Source: Sporichthya brevicatena (GTDB lineage Bacteria > Actinomycetota > Actinomycetes > Sporichthyales > Sporichthyaceae). From it: a stretch of DNA of 64,000 bases. The notes beneath the pieces were generated by a model that worked only from the letters and a program-made list of their open reading frames with translations, had not been told where the DNA came from and did not search any database. How positions within the stretch are numbered: the stretch's first letter is position 1; the number at the start of each line of letters is the position of its first letter. Position numbers and translations under genes: made by a program. This document shows positions 25,061-33,649 of the stretch, piece by piece. Where the stretch lies: assembly GCF_039525035.1 (NCBI RefSeq), contig NZ_BAAAHE010000023.1:1-64000 (forward strand), written 5' to 3'.

Positions 25061-26173
25061 TCAGAGTCCGATCCGCTGGGCCAACTGCTCGCGATGGTGG
25101 GTGGCGTCCCCGAACATCACGGCGGTGGTCTTCGCACGCTTCAGGTACAGCTGCGCACTGTGCTCCCACGAGAGACCGATGGCGCCGTGGACGAGGACGT
25201 TCTGCTCCGCGGCGTACAGGAATGCATCGCCGCAGTGAGCCTTGGCCAGGCTCGCCGCCGTGGCGCCGACCTCGCCTCCGACCCCGGTTGCGTGCAGCGC
25301 GTAGTACGCGGCGCTCCGCGCCGACTCGACCCGGACCAGCACGTCGGCACACAGGTGCTTGATCGCCTGGAACGACCCGATCGGACGGCCGAACTGCTTG
25401 CGGATCTTTGCGTGGTCGACCGCCATCTCCAACGTCCGCTGCGCACCGCCGAGGCTCTCCGCTGCCAAAGCCGTCGCCGCGATGTCGAGGACCCGCGCGA
25501 ACGGCCTCCAACTCGGGGAGATCTGACCGATCAGGCGCGCCGGCACGTCATCGAGGACGATGTGCGCCTGCGGGCGGGTGAGGTCGACGACCTGCAACGC
25601 CTCGCGTCGGATCCCGGACGCCGGTGCGTCCACGGCGAACAGGCCGCCGCCCTCGGGAGAGCGGGCGAACACGAGGAGCAGGTCTGCGCCGGCGCCGTCA
25701 CAGACGTAGGACATCTCGCCATGGAGAATCCAGTCGCGGTCCCCCGGCCGAGCCGTCACCGTCACGCCCGCGCCCTCCCACGTGGCGGTCGTGCCGGTGA
25801 GACCGACGGTGGCGAGGAGAGAGCCGTCCACGATCCTCGGCAGGTAGTCGGCGTGTGCCCCAGGGTCGTCGCAGGCCAGGAGGGCGGCCACCGCCAGCAC
25901 CGCGCTCGAGAAGTACGGCACCGGCAACAAGGCTCGCCCGAACTCCTCCAGGACGACCCCTACCTCGACCCAGCCGCAGCCTGCTCCGCCGAAGAACTCG
26001 GGAACCGCCAGTCCGAGCAGCCCCATGCCGGCAACCTGGTCGTACACCTTCGGGTCGAAGCCGCCCGGTAGGTCGGCCACCCGGCGCAGGTCGGTGTCGG
26101 CTGCGTGATCCCGGCACAGTTCCCGGACGGCGGCACGGAGGTCCGACTGCTCAGGCGTGAACGCGAGCCGCAC
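25061..26173 (-). CDS. Acyl-CoA dehydrogenase-like protein without visible catalytic Glu
   Basis: This is a 370-residue acyl-CoA dehydrogenase family protein. The N domain (MRLAFTPEQSDLRAAV) and C domain (KIRKQFGRPIGSFQAIKH near 262-280) are clear. Neither the helix-G Glu (ARVLDIAATALAAE there) nor the C-terminal YEGT Glu (LYLKRAKTTAVMF there) is present. In actinobacterial sterol degradation, such subunits pair with a catalytic partner in alpha2beta2 dehydrogenases. The GTG start at 26173 overlaps the hydratase gene by 23 bp. The likely partner is another dehydrogenase of this window. Confidence 0.85.
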   Translation of the reverse strand: MRLAFTPEQSDLRAAVRELCRDHAADTDLRRVADLPGGFDPKVYDQVAGMGLLGLAVPEFFGGAGCGWVEVGVVLEEFGRALLPVPYFSSAVLAVAALLACDDPGAHADYLPRIVDGSLLATVGLTGTTATWEGAGVTVTARPGDRDWILHGEMSYVCDGAGADLLLVFARSPEGGGLFAVDAPASGIRREALQVVDLTRPQAHIVLDDVPARLIGQISPSWRPFARVLDIAATALAAESLGGAQRTLEMAVDHAKIRKQFGRPIGSFQAIKHLCADVLVRVESARSAAYYALHATGVGGEVGATAASLAKAHCGDAFLYAAEQNVLVHGAIGLSWEHSAQLYLKRAKTTAVMFGDATHHREQLAQRIGL

Positions 26174-26933
26174 GGTTCTCCCCTTCCGCCGCCCACGCGG
26201 CCGGGCGACGGTCGCGGAATGCGGCTACGCCTTCCGCGGCCTCCGCGGATCCGAACATCTGCCGGGACAGCACGGTCATCTCTGCGAAGGCGGCGTCCCG
26301 TTCGAGCTGTGGCACCCGTCGAATCAACGTCTTGATCTGCATCTGTGCCTGCGGTCCCCCGGCGAGGAGTTCGGCGAGCAGGCCCGCCACCTCCGCGTCG
26401 AGTTGATCCATGGGAACCGCGCGGTTCACCAACCCCGTTGACGCCGCCTCCGCGCCGCCGATACGGCGGCCGGTCAGCATCAGTTCAGCCGCGACCGCGC
26501 GTCCCAGCTTCGGCAGGACGATTACCGAGATGATGGCGGGGGCCACCCCGAGGCGCACCTCGCTGAAGCCGAAGCGGGCTTCCGCACTGACCACCGAGAT
26601 GTCGCAGGCGGCGGCCAGACCCACGCCACCACCGAGGCAGTGTCCGGCGATCCGGCCCACGACGGGCTTCGGCGCGTCGAGGATCAACTGGTAGATCTCG
26701 GTCGGGCTCCAGCGGGGAGCACCACCCCCGCCCCGAAGGTCGGCCCCCGCGCAGAAGGTGGACCCGGTGTTGGTCAGAACGATCACCCGCACGGACTCGT
26801 CCGCGCACGCGCGCGCAAGGCCGTCGCCGAGACCGTTGACGAGGGACTCACTCAGGGCGTTCCGGTTGTCCGGTTCGTCGAGAGTCAGGGTCGCCACGCC
26901 GCCGCGGACCTCGGAACGCACACCGCCGCTCAT
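26151..26933 (-). CDS. Enoyl-CoA hydratase, LiuC/AtuE-like
   Basis: This is a 260-residue crotonase. The oxyanion segment GGGVGLAAACD has Gly where classical hydratases have Glu144, while the second Glu is kept in FGFSEVRLGVAPAII. This GGVGL / SEVRLG pattern is that of methylglutaconyl-CoA hydratase (LiuC) and isohexenylglutaconyl-CoA hydratase (AtuE), which act right after the MCC- or GCC-type carboxylase. That fits the carboxylase genes 4 kb away. It follows the P450 gene by 25 bp and overlaps the next dehydrogenase gene. Confidence 0.88.
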   Translation of the reverse strand: MSGGVRSEVRGGVATLTLDEPDNRNALSESLVNGLGDGLARACADESVRVIVLTNTGSTFCAGADLRGGGGAPRWSPTEIYQLILDAPKPVVGRIAGHCLGGGVGLAAACDISVVSAEARFGFSEVRLGVAPAIISVIVLPKLGRAVAAELMLTGRRIGGAEAASTGLVNRAVPMDQLDAEVAGLLAELLAGGPQAQMQIKTLIRRVPQLERDAAFAEMTVLSRQMFGSAEAAEGVAAFRDRRPAAWAAEGENRAARVHA

Positions 26934-26958
26934 ACCGATGTCGTCGAGCCGTCGCCGG

Positions 26959-28128
26959 TCAGGCGTCGTAGCGGACGTGCAGGGGCACCCAGTTGCGAAG
27001 GATGACCTCCGTCAGCTGCGGTGGCTCCTCGTCGGTGTCCAGACGGAGATTCGGCAACCGGTCGAGCAAGGCCTCCACCGCGAGCTTCAGCTCGTTCCGC
27101 CCGACCCAGGCTCCGGGACACAGGTGCGGGCCGACGCTGAAGCTCACGTGCTTCCCGCCCGCCCGAGCGATGTCGAAGGTGTCCGGGTCGGCGAACATCT
27201 CGGGGTCGCGGTTGGCCGAGGCGATCGACGTGTACAGCTGGGCGTCCTTGGAGATGGGGCAGCCCGAGATCTCGTCGTCGTCGTTGGCCGCCCGCCAGAA
27301 GATGTGCACCGGCGGGTCGTACCGCAGCGACTCCTCAAGGAAGTCGGGGATCAGCGTACGGTCGTTCAGCAGACGCTCGTACACACCGGGAAGAGTGAGC
27401 ATCCGGTACGCCGCGTTCGCGATGCTGCGGGTAGCCGTCTCGCTGCCGGCCATGAGGATGTCGCGAACCGTGACCTGAATCAGGTCCTCCTCGGACAGCA
27501 GCTTCCCGTCCTCCTCAACCGTCATGAGGAACTGGAGCAGGTTCTCCTTGGGCGACCGGCGCTGTGCGGCGATGACCTCGCGCATGCGCTCGTCGACCTT
27601 GGCCTGCCACTTCTGCGCCTCCTCGAGAGCGGAGAAGTCGTCCGACGGCGCGTTGAAGAAGGCAGCGCGGGCGTTGCGGTAGCGCACCAGGTCCGGGAGA
27701 TCGTCGTGCTCCATCCCGAAGAGCAGACCGATCACGTTGGCCGGGAACGGGTCGGCGAGGTCGCGGTACAGCTCCGCCTTGCCCACCTCGCCGGCCGCGA
27801 CGAGACGGTCCATCAGACGGTGCAGTTCCGGTCGGATGATGGTGTCGAGGAACGGCGTGACCGTCTTGAAGTTCAGCAGCTTCCGGAAGGTGACGACGCG
27901 GTCCTTGGACTGGTGCTCGTCGTACGCCTCGCCGGGACGCGCCTGCAGGCGGAACCGCTTGGCATTGAACATGACCTCGTACACGTCCTGGTAGCGCGTG
28001 ATGAACTGCCCCTGCAGGATCGGGTCGAAGTAGACCGGGCAGTTCTCCCGCAGGTCCTTCAGATATTCGTACGGCTCACCCGGCGTCTGGTGGAACAGCG
28101 AGCGGGTCGCGTCTGAAACGTTGGTCAC
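26959..28128 (-). CDS. Cytochrome P450
   Basis: This is a 389-residue soluble bacterial-type P450. The haem-binding loop FSVGPHLCPGA gives Cys337 as the axial ligand; the I-helix has MAGSETATR and the K-helix has the EESLR ExxR motif. It needs ferredoxin and a reductase, which are not in this window. The GTG at 28128 has AAGGACG upstream. It leads an operon P450 - hydratase - dehydrogenase - RibBA, with a double GntR-type operator 57-86 bp upstream. Hydroxylation of an alicyclic or branched hydrocarbon or acid is likely, but the CYP family cannot be assigned by eye. Confidence 0.92.
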   Translation of the reverse strand: MTNVSDATRSLFHQTPGEPYEYLKDLRENCPVYFDPILQGQFITRYQDVYEVMFNAKRFRLQARPGEAYDEHQSKDRVVTFRKLLNFKTVTPFLDTIIRPELHRLMDRLVAAGEVGKAELYRDLADPFPANVIGLLFGMEHDDLPDLVRYRNARAAFFNAPSDDFSALEEAQKWQAKVDERMREVIAAQRRSPKENLLQFLMTVEEDGKLLSEEDLIQVTVRDILMAGSETATRSIANAAYRMLTLPGVYERLLNDRTLIPDFLEESLRYDPPVHIFWRAANDDDEISGCPISKDAQLYTSIASANRDPEMFADPDTFDIARAGGKHVSFSVGPHLCPGAWVGRNELKLAVEALLDRLPNLRLDTDEEPPQLTEVILRNWVPLHVRYDA

Positions 28129-28184
28129 GGTGACGTCCTTCCGACGATCCGCGGGGGCTGTCGACGGGCCGATTCAACTCGAGA

Positions 28185-28214
28185 ACAGTCCGACAGTCAA
28201 CTGTCTGACATTTA
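28185..28214 (-). promoter_or_regulatory. Double GntR-type operator before the P450 operon
   Basis: Two cores lie back to back: GTCCGAC at 28188-28194 and GTCTGAC at 28203-28209. The second is in the extended form TGTC-T-GACA with the GTCAAC flank shared by the sites at 9731, 32592 and 54199. They lie 60-81 bp upstream of the P450 start and overlap the last codon of the ligase gene. Confidence 0.75.
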
Positions 28215-29774
28215 TGATTGCGCGGTCTGCTCCCGCAGCACGCGCTTGAGCACCTTCATCGAGGCGTTCTTGGGCAGCTCGCCCACGATCCGCACCTCCT
28301 TGGGGATCTTGAACCCCGCGAGCCGACCCCGGCAGTGGTCGAGAACGGCCGCGGCGTCCACCTGCGCGTCGGCCCGAGCGACGACGGCGGCGGTCACCCG
28401 CTCCCCCCAGGTCTCGTCGGGCACCCCGAAAACGGCGACCTCGCTCACGCCCGGCAGAGCCGAGATCACGATCTCGACCTCTCGCGGATAGACGTTCTCC
28501 CCGCCGGTGACCACCATGTCCTTCTTGCGATCGACGATGTAGAACAACCCCTCGTCATCCATCCGCGCAAGGTCGCCGGTCCGCAGCCAGCCGCCGGCGA
28601 GCACCTCGGCGGAAGCTTCCGGATTCCGCCAGTAACCCGCCATCACCTGATCACCGCGTACGACGATCTCGCCGATCTCCCCCACCGGTACGTCGTTCAA
28701 CTCGTCGTCGACGAGCCGGACGGCGGCCAGGCATTCGTTCCGGCCCAGCGCGGCCAGCAGGTGTGGCTCGCCGTCGGCGGCCCGGCGGTGCTCCTCCGGA
28801 CCGAGCACGAGGACGTTGCCGGACACCTCGGTCTGGCCGAAGTTCTGGACGAAGTCCACGTCGAAGCGCTCCATGCTCCGGCGCAACAGGTCGGGCGGCA
28901 TCGAGGAGGCGCCGTAGGCAATCATCCGCAGTGAGCTCAAGTCGGCGGTCTCGATCGTGGGGTGCGCCAGCACCATGTTCAACATCGTCGGTGCCAGACC
29001 CGTGTGCGTGATGCGGTGCTCCGCGATCGCCGCGAGGAACGCACCGGGCTCGAAGCCGGCCGTGAGGTACACGGTCGCCTGCCGCAGGTGATACTGAAGG
29101 GTCATCACGGCGGCGACGTGGGACAGCGGGAAGCTGAACAGCTGCCGGTCGTCCCGACTCGGATGCCACTCGAGCATGACGTTCAGCATCGCGCTGACGA
29201 GGCTGCGGTGGGTCAGCATCGCGCCCTTCGGCGCCCCGGTCGTTCCGGAGGTGTAGATCAGCCACGCCGTCTCGGCGTCGCGCTCCGGGTCACCGGCCCC
29301 GGGGCCGGACGACCCCGCGGAGTCCGCCGCGGAGGAACCGAGGGCCAGGAACTCGTCGTACGGGGTCAGGCCCGCCGGCGGGTCGGCCTTCCCCAGGACG
29401 ACCACGCGTTCGATCGATGACACCCGCGACCGGATGTCACTGAGCCGCTCAGCGTGCTCGGCCCCGACCACGAGGACGCGCGGTTCGGCGTCGCGCAGGA
29501 TCCCGTCGACCTCGTAGGCGGTCAGCCGTTGGTTCACCAGAGTGAGGATCGCCCGACCCTCGGGTACGCCGTAGAGGCAGTCGAAGTACTCGACGCAGTT
29601 GTCGGCGACGATCGCGACACGATCGCCCGGAGACGTCGTCGCCGCGACGGCGGCGGCGAGGCGGCGCACTCGACCGGAGAGCTCCGCGTAGGTGTACTGC
29701 ACCCCGGCGCTTACCAGCGCAGGGTGGTCCGGGCGCTTGAGCGCCGAGCCGTGGAGGATGTCGCTGAGCTGCAT
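28212..29774 (-). CDS. AMP-forming fatty-acyl-CoA ligase
   Basis: This 520-residue ANL-family ligase carries YTSGTTGAPKGAM near residue 173, RTGDLARMDDEG, DRKKDMVVTGGENVYPREVE, and the catalytic Lys in NASMKVLKR near the end. It converts a carboxylate to a CoA ester through an adenylate. The ATG at 29774 is preceded by AGGAAGGA. It is the last gene of the leftward operon SDR - crotonase - dehydrogenase - ligase, 12 bp after the dehydrogenase stop. It is distinct from the ligase at 22193, so two different acids may be activated. Confidence 0.9.
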   Translation of the reverse strand: MQLSDILHGSALKRPDHPALVSAGVQYTYAELSGRVRRLAAAVAATTSPGDRVAIVADNCVEYFDCLYGVPEGRAILTLVNQRLTAYEVDGILRDAEPRVLVVGAEHAERLSDIRSRVSSIERVVVLGKADPPAGLTPYDEFLALGSSAADSAGSSGPGAGDPERDAETAWLIYTSGTTGAPKGAMLTHRSLVSAMLNVMLEWHPSRDDRQLFSFPLSHVAAVMTLQYHLRQATVYLTAGFEPGAFLAAIAEHRITHTGLAPTMLNMVLAHPTIETADLSSLRMIAYGASSMPPDLLRRSMERFDVDFVQNFGQTEVSGNVLVLGPEEHRRAADGEPHLLAALGRNECLAAVRLVDDELNDVPVGEIGEIVVRGDQVMAGYWRNPEASAEVLAGGWLRTGDLARMDDEGLFYIVDRKKDMVVTGGENVYPREVEIVISALPGVSEVAVFGVPDETWGERVTAAVVARADAQVDAAAVLDHCRGRLAGFKIPKEVRIVGELPKNASMKVLKRVLREQTAQS

Positions 29775-29786
29775 GGCAGATCCTTC

Positions 29787-30959
29787 CTAGCCGCGGGGCA
29801 TGCCCAACAGGCCCTCGGCGATCGCGTTGCGCTGCATCTGATGGGTGCCGCCGCCCAGGCTCAAGGCGAGAGAACTGACGATCCGTTCGCTGATCGCTGC
29901 GACGTCCCGATCGTCATCCGGGAAGGCGAAGGCGCGCGGTCCCAGGAGCCGCGCCCGGAGTTCGTTGAACTGCACATTGATCGTGCCCACCGCGAGCTTG
30001 CCCGCGGCGGCAGCGCCCAGCGGAGGTTCGTCGCCCGGTGGGGCGCTCGCCTGCCGGATCGCCCCGAGACGCTGAACGGCCAGTGCCTCCCACAGGGCGA
30101 GGAGCTCCGCGCGGTAACGCCCTCCGCCCGGCGGGGCCAGACGGACGAGATCCTCGAACTGCGCGGCCAGACCGGCGTAGGAGGCCATCGACAGCCCACT
30201 GCGTTCGGAGGCCAGAACCCGTAGCGCGGCCAGCGCGCCGTCACCGAGCTCACCGACGACATTGCCTCGTGGCACCCGGACGTCGTCGAAGAAGACCTCG
30301 GCGAACTCAGCCGGCCCGCCCAGTTGACGGATCGGTCGCACCGTGACACCGGGCGACCGCATGTCGACCACGAAGCAGCCGATGCCCCGGCGACCGGTCG
30401 ACCCGGGTTCGGTTCGCGCCAACATCAGGCCGAAGTCGGCGTGGTCCGCGGTACTGCTCCAGATCTTCTGACCGTTGACCACGAGTACGTCGCCGTCCGG
30501 GACGGCCGTGGTGCGCATGCCGAACAGGTCCGAGCCGGCCTCGGGCTCGCTGAACAATTGACACCAGAGGTGCTCACCGCGCGCGACCGGGGGCAACCAC
30601 GTCTGCTTCTGCTCCTCGGTGCCGAGGGCCAACAGCAGCGGCGTGAGCATTGCGACACCGACGAGGTTCACGGACGAGTTCGCCCCGACGGCGGCCATCT
30701 CCTCGACCTGGACGAGTTGCTCGCCCAGGGAGCGCAACCGGCCGCCGTACTCAGGTGGGCTGACCGGTAAGGCATATCCCGCCGCTGCCAGCCGACCGTG
30801 CCAGGCCAGGGTCGGAGGGAGCGAGGCATCCGGGTCGTTGCGGTCGAACGGCGGCGCCGGGTCGGTGGCGAGATGGTCCCGGATGCGGCCGCGGAACTCC
30901 TCTTCGGCCTCGTCCGTCACCACGGCTCCTGGGAACCGGGCGAACACGTCCACGCTCAT
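29787..30959 (-). CDS. Acyl-CoA dehydrogenase
   Basis: This is a 390-residue acyl-CoA dehydrogenase. The FAD/substrate segment LFSEPEAGSD is near residue 136, INGQKIW-like VNGQKIWSS is near 162, and Glu252 in LASERSG is a candidate helix-G base. The C-terminus GGGTHQMQRNAIAEGLLGMPRG is typical of large FadE-type enzymes (quoted in part: GGGTHQMQRN). It overlaps the crotonase gene by 4 bases. It probably acts on a chain activated by the adjacent ligase. Confidence 0.9.
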   Translation of the reverse strand: MSVDVFARFPGAVVTDEAEEEFRGRIRDHLATDPAPPFDRNDPDASLPPTLAWHGRLAAAGYALPVSPPEYGGRLRSLGEQLVQVEEMAAVGANSSVNLVGVAMLTPLLLALGTEEQKQTWLPPVARGEHLWCQLFSEPEAGSDLFGMRTTAVPDGDVLVVNGQKIWSSTADHADFGLMLARTEPGSTGRRGIGCFVVDMRSPGVTVRPIRQLGGPAEFAEVFFDDVRVPRGNVVGELGDGALAALRVLASERSGLSMASYAGLAAQFEDLVRLAPPGGGRYRAELLALWEALAVQRLGAIRQASAPPGDEPPLGAAAAGKLAVGTINVQFNELRARLLGPRAFAFPDDDRDVAAISERIVSSLALSLGGGTHQMQRNAIAEGLLGMPRG

Positions 30960-31765
30960 GGTCCGACGTCCAGCAGATCGGACCCGAAGGGTTCATCGCG
31001 ATGGCGCAGTGCCGCCCGCAGCCCATCGGTCCGTGCGTGCTCGGCGAACGCTTGCGCCGCCGGGCTCCCGTGGGCGATCGCGTCCGCCCGCGCGGCGAAG
31101 GCCTGGAGTTCCTCCCGGCCCATCAGATCGAGTCCGTGGTTGATGACCCGCTTGTTGGCGATCAGCATGTCCCTCGCCACCAACGCCATGTGGTGCGCCA
31201 GGCGCATCGTCTCGGCCTCCAACTCTGCCGCCGGCACGGACTGCAGTGCGAATCCGATCTCCGCGGCCATGCGGCCGGTCATGGAGTCACCGGTCAGCAA
31301 CAGTCGCTTCGCCCACTGGGGACCGACGTGGTAGATCCACATCTGGGTCAGCGCAACGCCCATGGAACGGACGGCCGGGAAGCCGATCTTTGCGTCGTCA
31401 GCGACCAGAACCAGATCACAGTGCCCGGCGAGGTCGGTGCCGCCGGCGAGGCAGTACCCGTGCACCTGGGCGATCACCGGCAGCGGCGACAGGAGCACCC
31501 GCGCCCACCGATTCGACAGCCCCTGCAGATGCTCGACGTTGTCGTCGAGGCTCCGCGTTCCGTAGCTTCCGGTGCCCATGTCGTAACCGGCGCTGAACGA
31601 CTTGCCAGAGCCGCGGATGACCACGACGTTGACCGACTCGTCATCACCGGCCGCTTCCACGGCAGTCGCAATGGCCTCGGCCACGTCGACGGAGATGGCG
31701 TTGTGCACCTCGGGACGGTTCAGAGTCAGGATCAGCACCGCGCCGTCCTGCTCCTGCAGCAGCAT
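30956..31765 (-). CDS. Crotonase-family protein lacking both hydratase Glu residues
   Basis: This is a 269-residue crotonase-fold protein. The oxyanion-hole segment reads AGGTDLAGHCD, with Asp at the Glu144 position, and the second catalytic site reads IGFPAVRSMG, with Ala where hydratases have Glu164. It is therefore unlikely to be a simple enoyl-CoA hydratase; isomerase, hydrolase or decarboxylase chemistry is possible. The ATG at 31765 is 11 bp after the SDR gene, and the stop overlaps the dehydrogenase start. I am sure of the fold, not the reaction. Confidence 0.86.
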   Translation of the reverse strand: MLLQEQDGAVLILTLNRPEVHNAISVDVAEAIATAVEAAGDDESVNVVVIRGSGKSFSAGYDMGTGSYGTRSLDDNVEHLQGLSNRWARVLLSPLPVIAQVHGYCLAGGTDLAGHCDLVLVADDAKIGFPAVRSMGVALTQMWIYHVGPQWAKRLLLTGDSMTGRMAAEIGFALQSVPAAELEAETMRLAHHMALVARDMLIANKRVINHGLDLMGREELQAFAARADAIAHGSPAAQAFAEHARTDGLRAALRHRDEPFGSDLLDVGP

Positions 31766-31776
31766 GGAAGGCCGGC

Positions 31777-32529
31777 TCAGGTGTAGGCGCCCTGCGAGAG
31801 CAGGCCCCCGTCGATCCCCAGCACCTGGCCGGTGATGAAGCCCGCGTCGTCCGAGGCAAGGAAGGAGATCCCGGCGGCGATCTCGTCGGGCCGGCCGAGT
31901 CGGCCCATCGGGGTCTGGTCACGCACCGGGTTGAGGAAGGAATCGGCGCCGGCCAGCATCGGGGTTTCCACGATGCCGGGGGCGACCGCGTTCACCCGGA
32001 TGTTCTGCCGCGCGTACTCGATCGCCGCTTGCTTGACCAGGCTGATCACGCCGCCCTTGCTCGAGGCGTAGGCGGCCAGGCCCTTGATACCACCGACCGC
32101 AGCACCCGAGGTGACCAGGACGCACGAACCGCCACCCTGCGCGATCATCGTCGGCAGCACGGCCTTCATCGCGATCCAGTCCGCGGTGAGGTTGATGGTC
32201 AGGACACGCTCGAACTGCTCACGGTTCTGACCGACCACGGTGTCGAGCACCTGGGCGAGGACGCCGTGGACGAGCGCCAGCGAGTCGATCCGGCCGCCCG
32301 AGCCGGTGATCTCCTCGACGAGGGCCGTCCAGGCCGTCTCGTCGGAGGCATCCATCGTGTGGGCGATCAGCGCACCGGGCCCGGGGTCCTCCTTGGCCGT
32401 GGTGTCGACGTTCGCGACATCGACACAGTGGACGGTCGCCCCCTCGCCGGCGAGCCGAATCGCGGTCGCCCGACCGATCCCGGAACCCGCTCCGGTGACG
32501 ATGATCGTCCTGCCTGCGTGGTTGTTCAC
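31777..32529 (-). CDS. Short-chain dehydrogenase/reductase (SDR)
   Basis: This is a 250-residue SDR. TGAGSGIG at residues 12-19 binds NAD(P), Asp in VDVAN suggests NAD preference, a Ser lies in VTSGAAVGG, and YASSK carries the catalytic Tyr and Lys. The usual NNAG is replaced by LVHG near residue 85. It starts with GTG and leads an operon with a crotonase, a dehydrogenase and a ligase. A GntR-type operator lies 63-77 bp upstream. Oxidation of a cyclic or secondary alcohol made by the P450 would fit. Confidence 0.88.
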   Translation of the reverse strand: MNNHAGRTIIVTGAGSGIGRATAIRLAGEGATVHCVDVANVDTTAKEDPGPGALIAHTMDASDETAWTALVEEITGSGGRIDSLALVHGVLAQVLDTVVGQNREQFERVLTINLTADWIAMKAVLPTMIAQGGGSCVLVTSGAAVGGIKGLAAYASSKGGVISLVKQAAIEYARQNIRVNAVAPGIVETPMLAGADSFLNPVRDQTPMGRLGRPDEIAAGISFLASDDAGFITGQVLGIDGGLLSQGAYT

Positions 32530-32591
32530 GGGATCCCTCGTTCCTCGTCGGCAACTCGAGGGGACCGTAGTACGTACTTCGCTAACCAGTC

Positions 32592-32606
32592 AACTGTCGG
32601 ACTTTT
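32592..32606 (-). promoter_or_regulatory. GntR-type operator before the SDR operon
   Basis: AACTGTCGGACTTTT on the plus strand (core 32596-32602), extended by GTC on the left, is one of the best copies of the shared operator. It sits between the SDR start (32529) and the end of the GntR gene (32620). Confidence 0.78.
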
Positions 32607-32619
32607 GCCTGATGGCGCG

Positions 32620-33360
32620 TCAGAGAATCTGGTGCTTCTCCAAGTAGTCCAGATGGGTCAACATGGCTTGCTCCGCGGCCTTGGGGTCGCCGTTCTCGAT
32701 GGCGCGGACGATCGCCACGTGCTGGCGAACGGTACGACGACCCACCTCGGCGTCGAGGTGGAGGTGGTCGACCGGTTGCGCCACCTGGTGCAGCGCGCTG
32801 ACGAAGGCAGCGACCACCCGGTTGCCCGAAGCCTCGCTGATCGCCGAATGGAATCGGACGTCCAGGTCGGGCACGGCCGGATCGTCGTGGGAGATCGACT
32901 TCTCCTCGGCAATGATCTGGCGCAGCGTCACCAGATGCTCCTCCGTGCGGTTCTGGGCAGCCAGGCGCGCGGCCGGAACCTCGAGGAAGCGCCGAACCTG
33001 GCTGGCTTCCTGGTAGCCGAACGAGCCGACCCGGAGCAGGTTCTCCAGATCCTGGCCCAGTTCCTCGCTGAAGGACTCGTGGTTGAGGCTGCGCACGAAG
33101 CTGCCGCCGCCGGCCCCCGGAACCTTCTGGACCAGTCCGTCCGCGACCAACGTGCGCAACGCCTCGCGCACCGTCGTGCGAGACACCCCGAAATCCTGCG
33201 CCAGAGCCATCTCGCTGGGCAGCTTGTGACCCGGGCCGAGGACCCCTGAGCGAATCGCTTCGCGAATCTGGGTCTCCACCTGCTGCCGCGGCCGCTGCAC
33301 CGCCATCACCGAGAACGCCTGGTCGGTCGGGGTGCCAGCGAGCCGCTCCTCCGTCGCCAC
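32620..33360 (-). CDS. GntR-family regulator, FadR/FCD subfamily
   Basis: This is a 246-residue transcriptional regulator. Residues 23-90 form the GntR winged helix (LPSEMALAQDFGVSRTTVRE in the HTH). Residues 105-240 form an FCD ligand domain with metal ligands Asp167, His171, His214 and His236. FCD regulators bind acids or CoA esters and recognise GT-N3-AC operators. The GTG at 33360 has an AGGAG 8 bases upstream. Two tandem operator copies lie just ahead of it, and further copies precede most operons of the window. It is the only GntR gene here, so it is the probable local repressor, relieved by a pathway intermediate. Confidence 0.92.
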   Translation of the reverse strand: MATEERLAGTPTDQAFSVMAVQRPRQQVETQIREAIRSGVLGPGHKLPSEMALAQDFGVSRTTVREALRTLVADGLVQKVPGAGGGSFVRSLNHESFSEELGQDLENLLRVGSFGYQEASQVRRFLEVPAARLAAQNRTEEHLVTLRQIIAEEKSISHDDPAVPDLDVRFHSAISEASGNRVVAAFVSALHQVAQPVDHLHLDAEVGRRTVRQHVAIVRAIENGDPKAAEQAMLTHLDYLEKHQIL

Positions 33361-33392
33361 AGAAGGCTCCTTTCGGGGCTCGCCATCGTAGT

Positions 33393-33420
33393 AAGTCCGA
33401 CTTTTGAAGTCTCACTTTAG
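33393..33420. promoter_or_regulatory. Tandem GntR-type operators before the regulator's own gene
   Basis: AAGTCCGACTTTTG (33393-33406) is followed directly by AAGTCTCACTTTAG (33407-33420); the two match at 11 of 14 positions and each has a GT-N3-AC core. They lie 33-60 bp upstream of the GntR start, which suggests autoregulation. The rest of the 33361-33649 gap holds the next operator and nothing else I can name. Confidence 0.75.
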
Positions 33421-33592
33421 CCTAGACACGCGGGCGCGCCCGACTGGCACGGCGATGGAATTCCTCTACCCCCGCGCCGGGTCCGGCATTCGTCGACAGC
33501 CGCCCCGAGCCTCGGCCGGCGCCGGACCGGTGCCGGTCCGACAAATGCAAATGCTGCCGCGGATTGATTGTCTGCTCTCAGTCTGCCACACT

Positions 33593-33608
33593 AAATGTCC
33601 AACACTTA
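33593..33608 (+). promoter_or_regulatory. GntR-type operator before the ten-gene beta-oxidation operon
   Basis: AAATGTCCAACACTTA (core 33597-33603) lies 42 bp upstream of the CoA-transferase start and matches the shared operator in the same orientation relative to the gene. Confidence 0.7.
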
Positions 33609-33649
33609 GATTTGGTCGCCGCGTCCGCCGCGCACCGAAAGAGGGGTGA

